Assembly: GCA_040901465.1 (NCBI GenBank)
Contig: JBBDYN010000020.1
Location: 62,001 to 126,000, forward strand
Reading direction: 5' to 3'
DNA length: 64,000 nucleotides
Source: JAUSIF01 sp040901465
Lineage (GTDB): Bacteria > Pseudomonadota > Alphaproteobacteria > Rhizobiales > Xanthobacteraceae
Shown here: in pieces, positions 43,224-51,071 of the stretch
How the letters are laid out: each line of letters opens with the position of its first letter
Position numbering within the stretch: the stretch's first letter is position 1
Position numbers and translations under genes: made by a program
Notes under the pieces: model-generated
The model's database searches: none
What the model saw: the letters and a program-made list of their open reading frames with translations, nothing else
Told to the model about the DNA's origin: nothing

Positions 43224-44057
43224 TTAGCGGCCGCCGTAGCCGAGCTTCTGCGAAATTCCTAGGGCGGCTTCGGCCACGAGCGGTTTCAGGGCTTTTTCGC
43301 CACCGAACGCGACAACAAGCTGTTCCGGCCCGATCACGGTGATCGCCGCGACCACGGTGCCGGCCTTATTGCGCACGGGATAGGCGAGGCTGACGACGCC
43401 GGGATTCAGGACTGAGCGGTGATAGACGTAACCGCGGGCGCGGTCGTGGGCGCTCTGCTCCTGCAATTGCGCGAAGGATGCGGGCGGCGCGACCGAGTGG
43501 CAATGCTCCTTCAGAAGATTGTAGGTCTCGCGCAGCCGCTCCTCGCTCTGATGCGAAAGGAAGACGCGCCCGCTCGCGGTGACGTGAACGGGAAGGCGCG
43601 CGCCGACCTGCAGGTTGGTGATGAGGGCGACGGACGGCATGACGCGTGCAAGATAAACGGCGTGCCATCCGTCGAGTGAAACGACGTAGGCGGCGGCCGG
43701 CGTTGTATCGCTCAATTTTCGCAGCGCCGGTTCGGCAAGTTCCGGCAATCCGCGCGCATTGAGATAGTCGAAACCGAGCGTGAGCACTTCGGAGGTCAGC
43801 CGGTAATTTCGCCCGCTCGGCTCGCGCGCGATGAAGCCCTCCTTTTCGAGCGTATAGACGAGGCGATAGGCGGCCGAGCGGGAAAGACCGAGGCCCGCCG
43901 CCAAGTCGGCGAGCGTTTGCGAAGGTTTCTGGCGCGTGAAGAGCTGCAGGAGTGAGAGTCCGCGCGACAGGCCAGGCACGATATAGCGCGGATCGATCGC
44001 GGCGGAGCCGCGTTCCTTCGCGCTTCTGGCGGTTTTTGATTCTGCCTTGATCGCCAA
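43224..44057 (-). CDS. IclR-family transcriptional regulator
   Basis: Regulator of 277 residues. The N-terminal winged helix (about residues 25-90) reads LSLLQLFTRQKPSQTLADLAAGLGLSRSAAYRLVYTLEKEGFIAREPSGRNYRLT. The C-terminal IclR effector domain spans about 100-270 (ALRKLSDTTPAAAYVVSLDGWHAVYL, PVHVTASGRVFLS, NPGVVSLAYPVRN). The start is a TTG at 44057, seven bases after GGAG; the open frame beyond it runs through the promoter and into mmgE. The paired palindromes lie just upstream, so autoregulation is likely. It is convergent with the lyase gene. Confidence 0.9.
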   Translation of the reverse strand: MAIKAESKTARSAKERGSAAIDPRYIVPGLSRGLSLLQLFTRQKPSQTLADLAAGLGLSRSAAYRLVYTLEKEGFIAREPSGRNYRLTSEVLTLGFDYLNARGLPELAEPALRKLSDTTPAAAYVVSLDGWHAVYLARVMPSVALITNLQVGARLPVHVTASGRVFLSHQSEERLRETYNLLKEHCHSVAPPASFAQLQEQSAHDRARGYVYHRSVLNPGVVSLAYPVRNKAGTVVAAITVIGPEQLVVAFGGEKALKPLVAEAALGISQKLGYGGR

Positions 44058-44084
44058 GTTCAAGCTCCGGCCAAGAAGCCAAGT

Positions 44085-44116
44085 TTGGTATATCAAATGC
44101 AATATTGAAATATCAA
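44085..44116. promoter_or_regulatory. paired TTGATATATCAA-type palindromes, candidate IclR operator 2
   Basis: TTGGTATATCAA (44085-44096) and TTGAAATATCAA (44105-44116) each differ from TTGATATATCAA at one base and are 20 bp apart. They lie between the iclR start (44057) and the mmgE start (44154). On the minus strand TTGATA (44116-44111) and TATACC 18 bases later form a good promoter for iclR, again with one palindrome on each element. Confidence 0.65.
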
Positions 44117-44153
44117 ACAGACTTGGTATGGACGCGTTGCTGCAGGCGGCGAA

Positions 44154-45533
44154 ATGGAAGCGCCCATGGGGCTGACGCGCGAGATCGGCGGGTTTCTGGC
44201 GGACATGCGCTTCGAGCGGGTGCCCGAGGACGCGGTGGTGACGGTCTGCACCGGCTTCACCGACTGCGTCGGCGTGATGCTCGCGGGATTGACGGAGCCG
44301 GTGTCGCCGGCAGCTGCCCGCGCGGCCGGCATTTCGTTCGACGTCGATGCGCTGGCGATTCTCGGGGCCAAGGGCCCGGCGCCGGATTTGGGCCTCATCT
44401 ACGGCACGGCCGCACATGCGCTCGATTTCGACGACACGGGTCTTTCCGGCCATCCAAGCGCCGTGCTGGTGCCGGCGATCCTCGCTGAAGCGGCCGACAC
44501 CGGAGCCGACGGGCGGAAAATGATCGCGGCCTATGTGGCCGGCTACGAGATTTGGGCCGAGCTCATCCGGCGCGACCTGGATCAGCATCACAAGAAGGGC
44601 TGGCACCCGACGGCGATGTTCGGAACGCTGGCGGCGGCGGGTGCGTCCGCTGTGCTGCGGGGACTCGATTCCGCGCAAGCGAGCCGCGCGGTCGCGATTG
44701 CCGGTTCGCTCGCCGGCGGGATCGTGTCGAACTTCGGCACAATGACGAAGCCATTCCAAGTCGGCCGCGCGGTGCAATCGGGTCTACTCGCGGCGAGGCT
44801 TGCAGAAGCCGGCATAAGTGCTGCGGACGACGCAATCGAGCACGAACTTGGTTTCTTGCAAGCGATCTCACCGCGGGGGCGGGTCGACAGCAAGAGCAAA
44901 TCGAGACTCGGCACAGAGTGGCGCATTCTCGCACTCGGCATCAATGTGAAGCTCTATCCGATGTGCTACGCGGCGCATCGCAGCCTCGACGCAATGATCG
45001 ATCTGCGGCAGGCCTATCAGTTGGCGCCATCGGACATCGAGGAAGTCGAAGTCGAATTGAGTGCGACGCAGGCGACGATCCTGCGCAACCACCGTCCGCA
45101 GAACGCGCTTGATGCAAAATTCAGCATCGAGTTCGCTATGGCGGCGGCGGCGATAAGCGGGCGTTGCTCCGGCTCGGAGTTCAACAAGGCGTTCGTGCGA
45201 CGGCCCGACGTGCAGGACTTCTTCGCCAAAGTGAAAACGCGGGCGGACGCGGCGCCCGATCCCGAGGAGCCGAGCCTTTCGCTGCACGATCGCGTGCATC
45301 TTTCATTGCGCGACGGGCGGCGGATTTCTTCGGAGCCGGTGCGTTATGCGCGGGGCCATTTCAAGCGACCGATCGAAAGCGAACTCCTGTGGCAGAAATT
45401 CCAGAATTGCGCCGCGGGCGTGATCGGCATCGATCAGGCGCGCCAATTGTTCGATGCGTTTCAATACCTGCCGCGGCTCCGCTCGATCCGCGATCTCGCC
45501 GCGCAGGGGGCGCGAGCAGCGCTCGCTCGATGA
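44154..45533 (+). CDS. MmgE/PrpD family protein
   Basis: Protein of 459 residues in the MmgE/PrpD family (2-methylcitrate dehydratase, cis-aconitate decarboxylase and others). Family blocks: IYGTAAHALDFDDTGLSGHPSAVLVPAILAEA, GWHPTAMFGTLAAAGASAVLRGLD, GTMTKPFQVGRAVQSGLLAARLAE and the YPMCYAAHRSLDAMIDLR block of domain 2. Members dehydrate, hydrate or decarboxylate tricarboxylic and branched dicarboxylic acids without Fe-S clusters. It is divergent from iclR and precedes a TRAP transporter. A role on a branched dicarboxylate is inferred. ATG 44154 and ATG 44166 are both possible starts. Confidence 0.88.
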   Translation: MEAPMGLTREIGGFLADMRFERVPEDAVVTVCTGFTDCVGVMLAGLTEPVSPAAARAAGISFDVDALAILGAKGPAPDLGLIYGTAAHALDFDDTGLSGHPSAVLVPAILAEAADTGADGRKMIAAYVAGYEIWAELIRRDLDQHHKKGWHPTAMFGTLAAAGASAVLRGLDSAQASRAVAIAGSLAGGIVSNFGTMTKPFQVGRAVQSGLLAARLAEAGISAADDAIEHELGFLQAISPRGRVDSKSKSRLGTEWRILALGINVKLYPMCYAAHRSLDAMIDLRQAYQLAPSDIEEVEVELSATQATILRNHRPQNALDAKFSIEFAMAAAAISGRCSGSEFNKAFVRRPDVQDFFAKVKTRADAAPDPEEPSLSLHDRVHLSLRDGRRISSEPVRYARGHFKRPIESELLWQKFQNCAAGVIGIDQARQLFDAFQYLPRLRSIRDLAAQGARAALAR

Positions 45534-45568
45534 TGGCCGTGGGCGGCGTGGGGCAGGTGCGGTTCGCC

Positions 45569-45588
45569 GGTCAAACGCGCATTTGACC
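45569..45588. promoter_or_regulatory. perfect 7-bp inverted repeat upstream of TRAP dctP
   Basis: GGTCAAA (45569-45575) and TTTGACC (45582-45588) are perfect complements around six bases. The site lies in the 255-base gap between mmgE and dctP, 36 bases after the mmgE stop and about 200 bases before the dctP start. It could be an operator or the stem of a weak terminator; there is no T-run after it. Confidence 0.35.
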
Positions 45589-45788
45589 CGACATTGCGCG
45601 CTGATACGCTTGTTCTGCGGCGCTTGGGGCGACCTGGATCGCGGTGGGACGCGACCGATTGCCGGGAAAACCGGCACCGCGAACGCTTGGTGGCGGTGAA
45701 ATTTGCAGATAGCATGCCGGCTTAAGAAAGCGGGCAACGAACGTAGCGGATCCTGTCCGCGCAAAGAAAACATCAGGGAGGAATCAAG

Positions 45789-46821
45789 ATGCTGAGAAAG
45801 ACGACCTTGTTGCTGGCCGTGGGCGCCGTGGGGGCGGTTGGGGNNNNNNNNNNTCGGCGCGAGCCCGGCTCTGGCGCAGAAGCAGACGCTTCGCATGGCG
45901 TATTGGACCGGGCCGGCCCACCACATGAACAAGACCCTCCAGAACTGGATCAAGATGATCGAGGAGGCCTCGGGTGGCAACCTCACGGTCGAGCTCGACA
46001 AGGCGCCGCTCGCGAAACCCGACGGTCAGTACGATCTGATCAAGAACGGCGTGCGCGACATGGTTTGGCACGTGCCCGCCTATACACGGGGCCGCTTCGA
46101 GATGCTCAGCGTGGGCGAGATTCCGTTCCTGTGCCCGAATGCGACCGCTTGCAGTCCGGCACTGTGGAAATGGTATCAAAAGCACGGTTTGGCCGATAAG
46201 GAGTTCACCGACACCAAGCTCCTGAACGTTTTCGTGCACGGACCCGGCACCATTCATACGGTGAAGCCGGTCAAGACGCTGGAGGAGATCAAGGGCATCA
46301 AGATCCGCGCCGGCGGCGCGGGCGTGCCGATCTCGCAGGCGCTCGGCATGTCAGCGATCTCCCTGCCGGCGACCGAAGCTCATGAGGCGCTGAGCCGCGG
46401 CACCGTCGACGGCGTCCTGTTCCCGTGGGAAGCGGTCGACAGCTTCCGGCTATCGGAACTGGTAAAGGCGCACCTCGAAGTTCCCGGCGGAATGTATACG
46501 GCGACCTTCGTGATCGTCGCCAACAAGGAGGCGTTCGCAAAACTGACCCCGAGCAATCAGGCGGCGCTCATGAAGGTGAGCGGCGAAGCCGGCTCGGCCT
46601 TCTTTGGAAAGGCATGGGACGCGGCGGATACGGCGGGCCGCGAAGGCGCCAAGAAGCGCGGCAATACGATCCAGACTCTCGCTCCGGCGGAACTAGAGCG
46701 CTGGAAGCCCATGTTGAAGTTCGTGCGCGATGAATGGCTGAAGAAGGCCAAGGACGCCGGACTCGACGGGCAGAAACTGCTTCAGGACTTCGAGGCGACG
46801 GTCAAGGCGTCCTCGAGCTGA
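45789..46821 (+). CDS. dctP: TRAP transporter solute-binding protein (DctP), interrupted by an assembly gap
   Basis: Periplasmic binding protein of a second TRAP transporter. ATG 45789 follows GGGAGG and begins a signal peptide (MLRKTTLLLAVGAVGAVG). Ten N then interrupt it, and the mature protein resumes with ASPALAQKQTLRMAYWTGPAHHMNKTLQNW. The reading frames before and after the N run differ by one base, so the true gap length must be a multiple of three if the gene is intact. Downstream blocks (LEEIKGIKIRAGGAGVPISQALGMSAISLPATEAHEALSRGTVDG) are clearly DctP. Dicarboxylate or keto-acid transport is suggested by context. Confidence 0.88.
45844..45853. other. assembly gap of ten N
   Basis: Ten unknown bases inside the dctP signal-peptide codons. 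Ten is not compatible with the flanking frames, so the number is a placeholder and not a measured length. The bases before it (45820-45843) are G-rich and low in complexity, which may have caused the break. Confidence 0.95.
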
Positions 46822-46840
46822 CGCGGACAGGAACGACGCG

Positions 46841-47344
46841 ATGACTGGTCTCCTGGGCCGGTTGAACGGGCGAGTCACCACGTGGCTCGCCCGCATCGCG
46901 TCGTTCGTTCTCGCCCTGCTGGCGGTGATGACGTTTTGCGACGTGGTAGGGCGTTACTTCTTCAATTCACCATTCACATTTTCCGTGGAGGTGACCGAGC
47001 TCGCGATGGGCTTGATCGTCTATCTCGGCGTCGGGCTGGTGACGCACGAGAACGGCCATATCAGCGTCGACGTGCTCACGCTGCGACTGTCGGAATGGAC
47101 GCGGGCCTTGTTAGGGCTGGTGACGAATTTTATTGCCCTCGCATTCCTGGCGTTCATGGTCTGGCAAGTGTGGGGGCGTGCCGAAACCCTGCTCGCCAAA
47201 GGAGACATCACGCCGATTTGGCACGTCCCGATCTGGCCGGTCGCGTTCATCATGGCGGCGGGAAGCGCGTTCTTTCTCACAGGCGTCTTCCTGCATTTGC
47301 TCGGCGCGGCGAAGCGCGTGATCGCCAAGCAGGAGCGCCCGTGA
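46841..47344 (+). CDS. dctQ: TRAP transporter small permease, DctQ family
   Basis: Membrane protein of 167 residues with four helices: WLARIASFVLALLAVMTFCDVVGRYFF, VEVTELAMGLIVYLGVGLVTHENGHISVDVL, LVTNFIALAFLAFMVWQVW and WPVAFIMAAGSAFFLTGVFLHLL. The VVGRYFF and EVTEL/ENGHISVD motifs are characteristic of DctQ. It starts 19 bases after dctP and precedes dctM. Confidence 0.92.
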   Translation: MTGLLGRLNGRVTTWLARIASFVLALLAVMTFCDVVGRYFFNSPFTFSVEVTELAMGLIVYLGVGLVTHENGHISVDVLTLRLSEWTRALLGLVTNFIALAFLAFMVWQVWGRAETLLAKGDITPIWHVPIWPVAFIMAAGSAFFLTGVFLHLLGAAKRVIAKQERP

Positions 47345-47400
47345 CCCGGGCCCGATCCACCGTCTAACCGTACATCCGACACCTCACGGCATCGCCGCAC

Positions 47401-48702
47401 ATGGATCCCACACTCCTTTCGGTTCTGGTGTTTTGCCTGCTGTTCGTGCTGCTCGCAGGCGGCTTGCCGATCGGGTTTGCCATGGGGCTTTCGGCTTTCC
47501 TCGGCACGCTACTGTTGATCGATGCGCGGGCGGCGCTCGCGCTCCTGGGTCAAACGGCAAACGAGACCGCGCTCACCTATAACCTCTCCGTCGTGCCTAT
47601 GTTCGTGCTCATGGGCTACATCGCGAGCGGCGCAGGCCTCAGCGAATCGCTCTATCGCGCATGCAACGCCTGGCTCGGCCACCGGCGCGGCGGGTTGGCG
47701 CTCGCGACCATCGGCGGCTGCGGCGCGTTCGCGGCGATCTGCGGTTCCAGCTTGGCCACCGCGGCAACCATGAGCCAGATCGCGCTGCCGGAGATGCGCC
47801 GCTACAAGTACGACGACCGGCTCGCGACGGGCGCAGTCGCCGCCGGCGGCACGATCGGCATCCTGATTCCGCCGAGCGTGCTGATGGTGATCTACGGCCT
47901 CCTGACCGAGACCAGCATTTCCAAGCTGTTCCTCGCCGGGGTCGTGCCGGGGGTTCTGACCGTGATCGTGTTCATGATCACGATCTCGATCGTGACCCGG
48001 ATCGACCCGACGCTTGGCCCGCCCGGTCCGCGGTCGTCGGCGCGCGACAAGCTCATGGCGTTTCGCGACGTCTGGGGCACGGCGTTGCTGTTCTTCGTCG
48101 TGATCGGCGGCATCTACGCCGGCGTGTTCTCGCCGACAGAGGCAGCGAGCATCGGCGCCATCGGCGCGCTCGCGCTTGGGATTCTCAACGGTCGCTTCAG
48201 TCGGACGCTCCTGGGCAACTCGCTGATGGAGACGGTGAAGACGACCGCGATGATCTTCACGATCCTGATCGGCGCGATCCTGTTCAATAATTTTCTGATC
48301 CTTGCGTCAGTACCCAATCTGATCAGTGGATGGCTCGAGTCGCTCGCGCTTAGCGGGATCGCAGTCCTGCTGCTCATCCTGCTCATTTACCTCGTGCTTG
48401 GCTGCGTCTTCGACTCGCTTGCGATGGTGCTGCTGACGATCCCGATCTTCTTCCCGATCATTCAGGCGCTCGAGTTTGATCCGATCTGGTTCGGCATCAT
48501 TGTGGTGATGGTGGTCGAGCTCGGCCTGATCACGCCGCCGATCGGCATGAACGTGTTTGTCATCAAGGGAATTGCCAAGGACGTGCCGCTCGAGACCATA
48601 TTCCGCGGCGTGTTTCCGTTCGTCATCGCGCAGATTATTTTGATCGCAATCCTGATTCTGTTCCCGCAGATCGCGCTGTGGCTGCCGTCGACGATGCACT
48701 GA
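47401..48702 (+). CDS. dctM: TRAP transporter large permease, DctM family
   Basis: Membrane protein of 433 residues with about twelve helices and the DctM blocks NLSVVPMFVLMGYIASGAGLSESLY, FAAICGSSLATAATMSQIALPEMRRYKYDDRLATGAVAAGGTIGILIPPSVLMVIYG, GIYAGVFSPTEAASIGA and LGLITPPIGMNVFVIKG. With the preceding dctP and dctQ it completes a second TRAP system, which follows mmgE on the same strand and may share its regulation. Confidence 0.94.
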   Translation: MDPTLLSVLVFCLLFVLLAGGLPIGFAMGLSAFLGTLLLIDARAALALLGQTANETALTYNLSVVPMFVLMGYIASGAGLSESLYRACNAWLGHRRGGLALATIGGCGAFAAICGSSLATAATMSQIALPEMRRYKYDDRLATGAVAAGGTIGILIPPSVLMVIYGLLTETSISKLFLAGVVPGVLTVIVFMITISIVTRIDPTLGPPGPRSSARDKLMAFRDVWGTALLFFVVIGGIYAGVFSPTEAASIGAIGALALGILNGRFSRTLLGNSLMETVKTTAMIFTILIGAILFNNFLILASVPNLISGWLESLALSGIAVLLLILLIYLVLGCVFDSLAMVLLTIPIFFPIIQALEFDPIWFGIIVVMVVELGLITPPIGMNVFVIKGIAKDVPLETIFRGVFPFVIAQIILIAILILFPQIALWLPSTMH

Positions 48703-48777
48703 TCTTGCGTGAACGGAACTCGCCGGAGCCTTCAGATCTGTTTGCAGGCCTTGCGAGCAAGCTTCCGCGCGAAGGAT

Positions 48778-48854
<77 letters not shown>

Positions 48855-48923
48855 GCCGTCCGGGCTCGGCCCGAAGGCCGGATATAGGGACCCGCTGAAA
48901 ATCCTGTCAAGGCAAAGCCGTGC

Positions 48924-49601
48924 TCAAGCCCGCGCCGCGGCGCAGACCGGGTTCGTGGCCGCCGTGCGCTCGAAGCGAACGAGCGAAAAGTGTCCGAGCG
49001 GGGGCATGGGCAGGCGCTCGACGAAGCGGACGCCGCCGTGGTGCTCGGCCCAGCGCGCAAGGCGCTCCCAGGGAAATTCCGGGCGCCAACCGAGCTTGCG
49101 CGCGATCGGCGCGAAACCCTGCTCAAATGCCCGGCGCAGGCCTGTCTCGGCGCCGATGTGATTGACCAAGATGATCTCGCCGCCCGGCCGCACGACACGC
49201 ACGAACTCGTCGAGCGTCGCCTCGGGGTTCGGCACCGCGGTGATCACGTATTGCGCCACCACGACGTCGAACGACGCGTCGGCGAAGCCGAGCGATTGTG
49301 CATCCATGACCGCCACGCATTCGATATTGTCGAGCTTGTGTTCGGCGACGCGCTCGAGTGCCTTGCGCAGCATGGGCTCGGAGTAGTCCACCGCGGCGAT
49401 CCGATTGGCGCGCTTGTACTCGGGCAGCGAAATGCCGGTGCCGACGCCAACGTCGAGGATGCGGCCGCCGATGCGCTCGGCGGCCTCGATGGAAGCCGCG
49501 CGTCCGCGCGCGAACACGGAGCCGAAAACGAAATCATAGACCGGCGCCCAGCGGGCATAAGCCTTGGCGATCGTCCTAATGTCGAGATCGGGTTCGCTCA
49601 C
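48924..49601 (-). CDS. pmtA: PmtA-type phosphatidylethanolamine N-methyltransferase
   Basis: SAM-dependent methyltransferase of 225 residues resembling the soluble PmtA enzymes of alphaproteobacteria, which methylate phosphatidylethanolamine stepwise to phosphatidylcholine. Features: YARWAPVYDFVFGSVFARGRAASIEAA at the N-terminus, the SAM loop ILDVGVGTGISLPEY, AVDYSEPMLRKALERV, FDVVVAQYVITAVPNPEATLDEFVRVVRPGGEIILVNH and GAETGLRRAFE. It ends about 70 bases from the tRNA and follows mnmA by eight bases on the same strand. Confidence 0.82.
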   Translation of the reverse strand: MSEPDLDIRTIAKAYARWAPVYDFVFGSVFARGRAASIEAAERIGGRILDVGVGTGISLPEYKRANRIAAVDYSEPMLRKALERVAEHKLDNIECVAVMDAQSLGFADASFDVVVAQYVITAVPNPEATLDEFVRVVRPGGEIILVNHIGAETGLRRAFEQGFAPIARKLGWRPEFPWERLARWAEHHGGVRFVERLPMPPLGHFSLVRFERTAATNPVCAAARA

Positions 49602-49609
49602 GCCGAGCC

Positions 49610-50800
49610 TCAGCGTGCGATGGCTGCCGCGAGGCGAGCGGCACCGTCAGCCGGCACTCGCTCGCCGCCGCGCAAGGCGCCCTTGATTACGCCGCCGCCC
49701 AAGACGCGGGCGCGTTCGCCCGCGGAGTCATAGATCACGCAAGCCTGGCCGGGCGCGACGCCCTCTTCACCGTCCTCGAGTTCGACTTCGACACCTGCTT
49801 CCGCGCAATAGAGCGTTGCCGGGCGCGGAGCGCGAGTGGAGCGAACGCGCACGAACACGGGCAGCCCGTCGCGCGCCGCCGCGTCGATCGGCCGGTCGCC
49901 AAGCCAGTTGACGTTTTCGATGCGGATGCGATGGACCTCAAGTGCCGAGCGCGGGCCGACCACGACCTGCCGTCGCGCGGAATCGAGACGCACGACATAG
50001 AGCGGCTCGCCGGTGGCAACGCCGAGGCCGCGCCGCTGGCCGACCGTGTAGTGCACAATGCCAGGATGATTTCCGAGCACGCGCCCGTCGAGATGCACGA
50101 TCTCGCCCGGCTCGGCGGCGTCGGGCCGCAGGCGGGCGATCAGATCGGTGTAGCGGCCGGTCGGCACGAAGCAGATGTCCTGGCTATCGTGCTTGTCGGC
50201 GACGGGCAAACCGAATTCATGTGCGAGCCCGCGCACCTCGGCCTTGGTGCGGCCGCCAAGCGGAAAGCGCAGAAAGTTGAGCTCCTCGGGCGTGGTCGCA
50301 TAGAGAAAATAGCTCTGGTCGCGCTCGGGCTCGCGGGCGCGAAAGAGCGCGCGCCTGCCGCCCGCGAGGCGCCGGCTCTCGACGTAATGGCCGGTCGCAA
50401 GCGCGCGCGCGCCGAGATCGCGCGCGGTGTCGAGGAGATCGGCGAACTTGATGCACTGGTTGCAGGCGACGCACGGCACGGGGGTTTCGCCCGCGGCATA
50501 GCTCTCCATGAACGGCTCGATCACCGCGGCGCGGAAACGCGCCTCGTAATCGAGCACGTAATGGGCGATGCCGAGCTTCGCCGCGACGGCGCGGGCATCG
50601 TGGATGTCGCGGCCGGCGCAACAGGCGCCCCTGCGCCGCGTCGCCTCGCCGTGATCGTAGAGCTGGAGGGTGATGCCGACGACGTCGTAGCGCGCGCGCT
50701 TCAGGAGTGCGGCGACCACGGACGAATCAACGCCGCCCGACATCGCGACGACGATGCGCGTCGCGTCGGGGCGTCCCTCGAGTTCCAGATCAAGGCTCAT
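49610..50800 (-). CDS. mnmA: tRNA-specific 2-thiouridylase MnmA
   Basis: Enzyme of 396 residues that makes 2-thiouridine at the wobble position of certain tRNAs. The PP-loop is MSGGVDSSVVA near residue 20. The N-terminal catalytic Cys is in PCVACNQCIKFADLL and the second in DSQDICFVPTGRY, the pair that carries persulfide sulfur. YTVGQRRGLGVA and GQACVIYD belong to the central and C-terminal domains. All key residues are intact. Confidence 0.96.
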   Translation of the reverse strand: MSLDLELEGRPDATRIVVAMSGGVDSSVVAALLKRARYDVVGITLQLYDHGEATRRRGACCAGRDIHDARAVAAKLGIAHYVLDYEARFRAAVIEPFMESYAAGETPVPCVACNQCIKFADLLDTARDLGARALATGHYVESRRLAGGRRALFRAREPERDQSYFLYATTPEELNFLRFPLGGRTKAEVRGLAHEFGLPVADKHDSQDICFVPTGRYTDLIARLRPDAAEPGEIVHLDGRVLGNHPGIVHYTVGQRRGLGVATGEPLYVVRLDSARRQVVVGPRSALEVHRIRIENVNWLGDRPIDAAARDGLPVFVRVRSTRAPRPATLYCAEAGVEVELEDGEEGVAPGQACVIYDSAGERARVLGGGVIKGALRGGERVPADGAARLAAAIAR

Positions 50801-51071
50801 GGCGTGTCCTTTTTGCCGAAGCGTCGCGGACTTCGCTCGACGACGCTTCGGAAGCGGGCGGTCCCGCCGGCGCGGTCGTTATATGGGGACCGGCGATGCG
50901 GCGCAAAGGCGGGTCACCCGGCAAACCTTGCCGATCGGAACAATCATGCCGATGCAGAGTCGTGATGTGGCGCCAACTAAGTAATTGCTTTCGCGCATAT
51001 TTTAAAGGCCAACATTTGGCCCGCCGCTTGCTCCCTTCTCGCCGGATCGTCTTGTCCGTGAAGGGAATCCC
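50801..51071. other. divergent intergenic region between mnmA and fliK, with a short dyad
   Basis: The 271 bases upstream of fliK hold no gene. A perfect dyad GGCCAA-CAT-TTGGCC lies at 51007-51021, 50 bases before the fliK GTG, and a short AT-rich stretch (TTTTAAA) precedes it. No TTAA-N7-TTAA CtrA box or sigma-54 pattern with correct spacing was found. Confidence 0.35.

Noticed and set aside
44058..44777. N-terminal extension of the IclR frame beyond TTG 44057
   Set aside because: It would run through the operator and into the antisense of mmgE; its residues are Arg/His-rich and it lacks any recognised domain.
51000..51071. CtrA or sigma-54 sites upstream of fliK
   Set aside because: A single TTAA half-site is present and the spacing for TTAA-N7-TTAA or GG-N10-GC is wrong.
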